From an uncultured Clostridia bacterium (GTDB lineage: Bacteria; Bacillota; Clostridia; TANB77; CAG-508), in assembly GCA_934162205.1 (NCBI GenBank), contig CAKPIA010000012.1, positions 1 to 33,730 of the forward strand: a stretch of 33,730 nucleotides of DNA, written 5' to 3'. Positions within the stretch are counted from its first letter, which is position 1, and the number at the start of each line of letters is the position of its first letter. This document shows, one piece after another, positions 31,468 to 33,730 of this stretch. The notes below the pieces were generated by a model, which saw only the letters and a list, made by a program, of their open reading frames with translations, was not told where the DNA came from and made no database searches. Both the position numbers and the translations under genes were made by a program.

Positions 31468-32004
31468 TTAATCTACTTTTTGAACTTGTGAAAATTCTAA
31501 TTCAACTGGTGTTTCTCTACCAAACATTGAAACTAAAACTTTTACTTTATGTTTTTCTTTATTTATTTCTTGAACTGTACCTATAAAATTCTCAAATGGA
31601 CCATTCATAACTTGTACAGAATCATTTACATCATAATCTACATTTATTGGTGTGTCTTCAAATCCCATATTTCTTATCTCTTCGTCTGTAAGAGGAATAG
31701 GATCTGTTCCAGAACCAACAAAACTTGTAACACCTCTTGTATTTCTCACTATATACCAAGATTCTTCAGTTACAATCATTTTAATTAAAACATAACCTGG
31801 AAAAACTTTTTTTAAATTAGTTTTTCTTTTTCCTTCTTTGATTTCAATTTGTTCTTCCATAGGAACAACAATATCAAAAAAGTAATCTTCTAATTCTCTG
31901 TTTTTTACTGTTTTTTCTAGATCTGTTTTTACTTTATTTTCATATCCAGAATAAGTATGAACAACATACCATCTTGGAACCATGTCATAATCTTTTTGAG
32001 ACAT
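31468..32004 (-). CDS. nusG: Transcription termination/antitermination protein NusG
   Basis: 178 residues. NGN domain (about 10-115; PRWYVVHTYSGYENKVKTDL and FPGYVLIKM) binds RNA polymerase; the C-terminal KOW domain (about 127-175; VMNGPFENFIGTVQEINKEK) contacts Rho or S10. AGGAGG lies 8 nt before the ATG. 30 nt after secE, the normal arrangement. Confidence 0.98.
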   Translation of the reverse strand: MSQKDYDMVPRWYVVHTYSGYENKVKTDLEKTVKNRELEDYFFDIVVPMEEQIEIKEGKRKTNLKKVFPGYVLIKMIVTEESWYIVRNTRGVTSFVGSGTDPIPLTDEEIRNMGFEDTPINVDYDVNDSVQVMNGPFENFIGTVQEINKEKHKVKVLVSMFGRETPVELEFSQVQKVD

Positions 32005-32034
32005 TCCTTTAGCCTCCTTTATTCTTTGACCTTA

Positions 32035-32421
32035 TTATTGGTTATCTGTATTTGTTTCACTATTAGCATTTGTTTCTTCTGTTGTATCTGAAGTTGTTTC
32101 ATTATTTTCTGTAGCTGACTTTTCTGTTGCAGAATTATCATTTGAAGATTCAGTATTAGAAGTATTTTCTGTATTTGATTTATCTCCAAAATTTTCTTGT
32201 ACTACAGTTTGTAATTTTGTTACTCCTGATTCATGCATAAAATTAAATGCTAAATCTAAAACAAAAACTATTAAAGCAGTTACAAGTACTATAACAACAA
32301 CTACTGTTGTATTATTTAGTAATTGCTTTGGTGTTGGCCAACTAACTTTTTTTAGTTCTGCTTTAAAATCTTTAAAAAATTGTTTTTGCTTTTTATCTTG
32401 CTTTACTTCTTTTTTAGCCAT
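32035..32421 (-). CDS. secE: Preprotein translocase subunit SecE with long C-terminal tail
   Basis: 128 residues. The core is normal: amphipathic helix with FKAELKKVSWPTPKQLLNNT (about 19-38) and one membrane helix (39-61). Gram-positive SecE is usually about 60-75 residues. Here residues 80-128 add a tail made almost only of Asn, Ser, Thr, Glu and Asp, with no hydrophobic segment, probably disordered and exposed outside the membrane. SecE clamps SecY. Coupled with nusG. Confidence 0.95.
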   Translation of the reverse strand: MAKKEVKQDKKQKQFFKDFKAELKKVSWPTPKQLLNNTTVVVVIVLVTALIVFVLDLAFNFMHESGVTKLQTVVQENFGDKSNTENTSNTESSNDNSATEKSATENNETTSDTTEETNANSETNTDNQ

Positions 32422-32448
32422 TTTATATCCTCCTTAAAATAGCTTCTA

Positions 32449-32613
32449 TTATTTTGTTTCTTTGTGTGTTGTACGTTTTTTACAGAATTTACAATACTTA
32501 ACTATTTCTAATCTGTCAGTATTATTTCTTTTATTTTTTGAAGTCATATAATTTCTTCTTTTACATTCTGTACATTCCAATATAATATTTTCTCTTGGTC
32601 CTTTTGCTGCCAT
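32449..32613 (-). CDS. rpmG: 50S ribosomal protein L33 (zinc-binding form)
   Basis: 54 residues, starting MAAKGPRENIILECTEC. Cys14, Cys17, Cys41 and Cys44 make the zinc ribbon, so this is the zinc-dependent L33. The ATG has CGGAGGTG 9 nt upstream. First gene of the secE-nusG-rplK-rplA-rplJ-rplL unit, as in Bacillus. Confidence 0.97.
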   Translation of the reverse strand: MAAKGPRENIILECTECKRRNYMTSKNKRNNTDRLEIVKYCKFCKKRTTHKETK

Positions 32614-32660
32614 TTATATACACCTCCGAATTTATTAACCTTTTTTTAAAACGATGTGAT

Positions 32661-32682
32661 CGTATGTTCTAAGTTACATACG
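32661..32682 (-). repeat. Hairpin in the rpmG leader
   Basis: CGTATGT and ACATACG (32661-32667, 32676-32682) pair with an 8-nt loop soon after the predicted transcription start. No T run follows directly. Confidence 0.5.
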
Positions 32683-32689
32683 CTAGAAT

Positions 32690-32718
32690 ATTTTACCACT
32701 TTTTTATACTTATGTCAA
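32690..32718 (-). promoter_or_regulatory. Promoter of the rpmG-secE-nusG-rplKAJL operon
   Basis: Perfect TTGACA (32713-32718), 17-nt spacer and TAAAAT (32690-32695), 76 nt before the rpmG start. Confidence 0.85.
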
Positions 32719-32738
32719 TGAATTTGTTAAGTTTTTTA

Positions 32739-33308
32739 CTAATTTTTTTTCTTTTTTTCAACTGAATATCCAAATTTGCCTAATTTTTTTCCCATTGAGT
32801 AATATCCACCATTGCAATATGATATTAAATCACATTTTGATATATCAAATGCACCTTTTTCATCTATATATTTTTCATCAGCATCTATTGATAAAACTTC
32901 TGCAACAAACATATGATGACTTCCTAATTCTCTTATTTCTTTTACTTTACATTCAATTGATACAGGACTTTCCTTTATTCTTGGACATTTAACAAATTCA
33001 CATTTTTCTTTTGTTAAATTTGTTTCTTTAAATTTGTCATATTGTGCTCCACTTCTTACACCACACCAATCTGTTGCTCTAACTAAATCTTCATTTGTTA
33101 AGTTTATTACAAATTCCCCTTGTTCTTTTATTAAATTATATGAATATCTAGTTGGTCTAACAGATATATATACAAGTGCAGGATTAGTATTTAATATACC
33201 TGTCCATGCTATTGTTATAATATTAGATTTTTCCATTGTACCACATGTTACCATTACTGCTGGTATCGGATAAATAAATGTTCCTGGTTTCCAAATTGTT
33301 TTTGACAT
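32739..33308 (-). CDS. Flavin reductase-like, FMN-binding split-barrel protein
   Basis: 189 residues. IYPIPAVMVTCGTMEKSNIITIAWTGILNTNPALVYISVRPTRYSYNLI matches the flavin reductase-like/flavoredoxin family, which binds FMN in a split barrel; SHHMFVAEVLSIDAD is also typical. Members move electrons between NAD(P)H, flavins and redox partners. The partner here is unknown. AGGAGG precedes the ATG. A candidate extended -10 (TGATATACT, 33335-33343) lies about 27 nt upstream. No terminator hairpin follows the stop; the rpmG promoter begins right after. Confidence 0.88.
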   Translation of the reverse strand: MSKTIWKPGTFIYPIPAVMVTCGTMEKSNIITIAWTGILNTNPALVYISVRPTRYSYNLIKEQGEFVINLTNEDLVRATDWCGVRSGAQYDKFKETNLTKEKCEFVKCPRIKESPVSIECKVKEIRELGSHHMFVAEVLSIDADEKYIDEKGAFDISKCDLISYCNGGYYSMGKKLGKFGYSVEKKKKN

Positions 33309-33346
33309 TTTATCTCCTCCTTTTTATGTCTTATAGTATATCATTT

Positions 33347-33399
33347 ATATAAAAAAAAGAAAAGCACAAATCAAATAATTAGTAATTAATATCTGATTT
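33347..33399 (-). terminator. Candidate terminator downstream of 5S rRNA
   Basis: AAATCAGATA and TATTTGATTT pair with one mismatch (33390-33399, 33368-33377), the pairing extends inward through AATTA, and a long T-rich run follows on the minus strand. It is about 110 nt past the 5S gene. Confidence 0.45.
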
Positions 33400-33506
33400 C
33401 TACCTTACCTGTTTTTAATTTAAATAATAATTTTTTTATAATTAACTTATAACTATTAGTTCGAGTCTAACAATAGGAATCAATAAGTATATTATAACAA
33501 AAAAAA

Positions 33507-33622
33507 TCTAGCGATAACCTATTTTCCCAACAGGGTAACCCGTAAGTATCTTCGGCACATTGGAGCTTGACTTCTGTGTTCGGTATGGGAACAGGTATTT
33601 CCTCCATGTAATCATCACTAGA
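33507..33622 (-). rRNA. rrf: 5S ribosomal RNA
   Basis: 116 nt. Helix I pairs TCTAGTGAT with ATCGCTAGA. The conserved CCCATACCGAACACAGAAG block and TGTGCCGAAGATACTT are present. A run of eight T follows the 3' end directly. It lies 85 nt downstream of the 23S end. Confidence 0.95.
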
Positions 33623-33707
33623 AAATTATTAATGTAACTATTAAAATATATAGCACACTCAAAAATACATAGATGAATTTTTATAAACCTTTCCAATCCA
33701 CTTTTGT

Positions 33708-33730
33708 GATTAAGCCCTCGATTTATTAGT
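33708..33730 (-). rRNA. rrl: 23S ribosomal RNA, 3' end only
   Basis: The minus strand reads ACTAATAAATCGAGGGCTTA, the conserved 3' end of bacterial 23S rRNA. The rest of the gene lies beyond the window; the exact 3' end is approximate. Confidence 0.85.

Noticed and set aside
33456..33470. T-arm-like sequence TTAG-TTCGAGT-CTAA on the plus strand near the rrn operon
   Set aside because: No matching acceptor, D or anticodon arms are found around it, so it is not a tRNA gene; at most a chance match or remnant.
33508..33696. Minus-strand frame of 62 codons
   Set aside because: It lies over the 5S rRNA gene and the 23S-5S spacer.

Overview
The window is very AT-rich DNA from a low-GC Gram-positive bacterium, most likely an anaerobic member of Clostridia. 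The evidence is the zinc-binding forms of S14, S4, L33 and L36, strong AGGAGG Shine-Dalgarno sites, a class III (oxygen-sensitive) ribonucleotide reductase, a DUF4364-type regulator and an L10 leader. I cannot name a species. Nearly everything reads on the minus strand, so gene order is given from high to low coordinates.

High-coordinate end (33730-32449): the last bases of a 23S rRNA, then 5S rRNA, a flavin reductase-like protein, and a promoter starting rpmG-secE-nusG-rplK-rplA-(L10 leader)-rplJ-rplL, which ends at a strong terminator. These genes supply ribosomal stalk proteins, the SecE translocase subunit and the NusG elongation factor.

Middle (29061-24314): mtnN, a small unknown gene, an elongator tRNA-Met, nrdD-nrdG (anaerobic ribonucleotide reductase and its activase) and, on the plus strand, a DUF4364 winged-helix protein. 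In most Firmicutes this position, between rplL and rpsJ, holds rpoB-rpoC-rpsL-rpsG-fusA-tuf. That block is absent here.

Core (24137-7411): a consensus promoter and a leader of about 290 nt open the long S10-spc-alpha cluster: rpsJ, rplC, rplD, rplW, rplB, rpsS, rplV, rpsC, rplP, rpmC, rpsQ, rplN, rplX, rplE, rpsN(Z), rpsH, rplF, rplR, rpsE, rplO, secY, adk, map, infA, rpmJ, rpsM, rpsK, rpsD, rpoA, rplQ, then a terminator. The order is canonical except that rpmD (L30) is missing. Its interval is filled by a long, nearly continuous hairpin. Many starts are TTG placed at good spacing from the Shine-Dalgarno site.

Low-coordinate end (7410-1): two structured non-coding elements, a large MacB/FtsX-type ABC permease with a coiled-coil region that is split by a one-base frameshift, a small membrane protein with a glycosyltransferase-like segment, a membrane-anchored polysaccharide deacetylase (plus strand), the RecD2 helicase, and the start of a pilin-like protein running off the window.

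Most of the window is housekeeping. I found no CRISPR array, insertion sequence, prophage or obvious defence system. The points most worth a second look are the hairpin that replaces rpmD, the mutually exclusive hairpins in the S10 leader, the missing rpoB-tuf block, the frameshifted permease, and a hairpin sitting between a Shine-Dalgarno site and its start codon.
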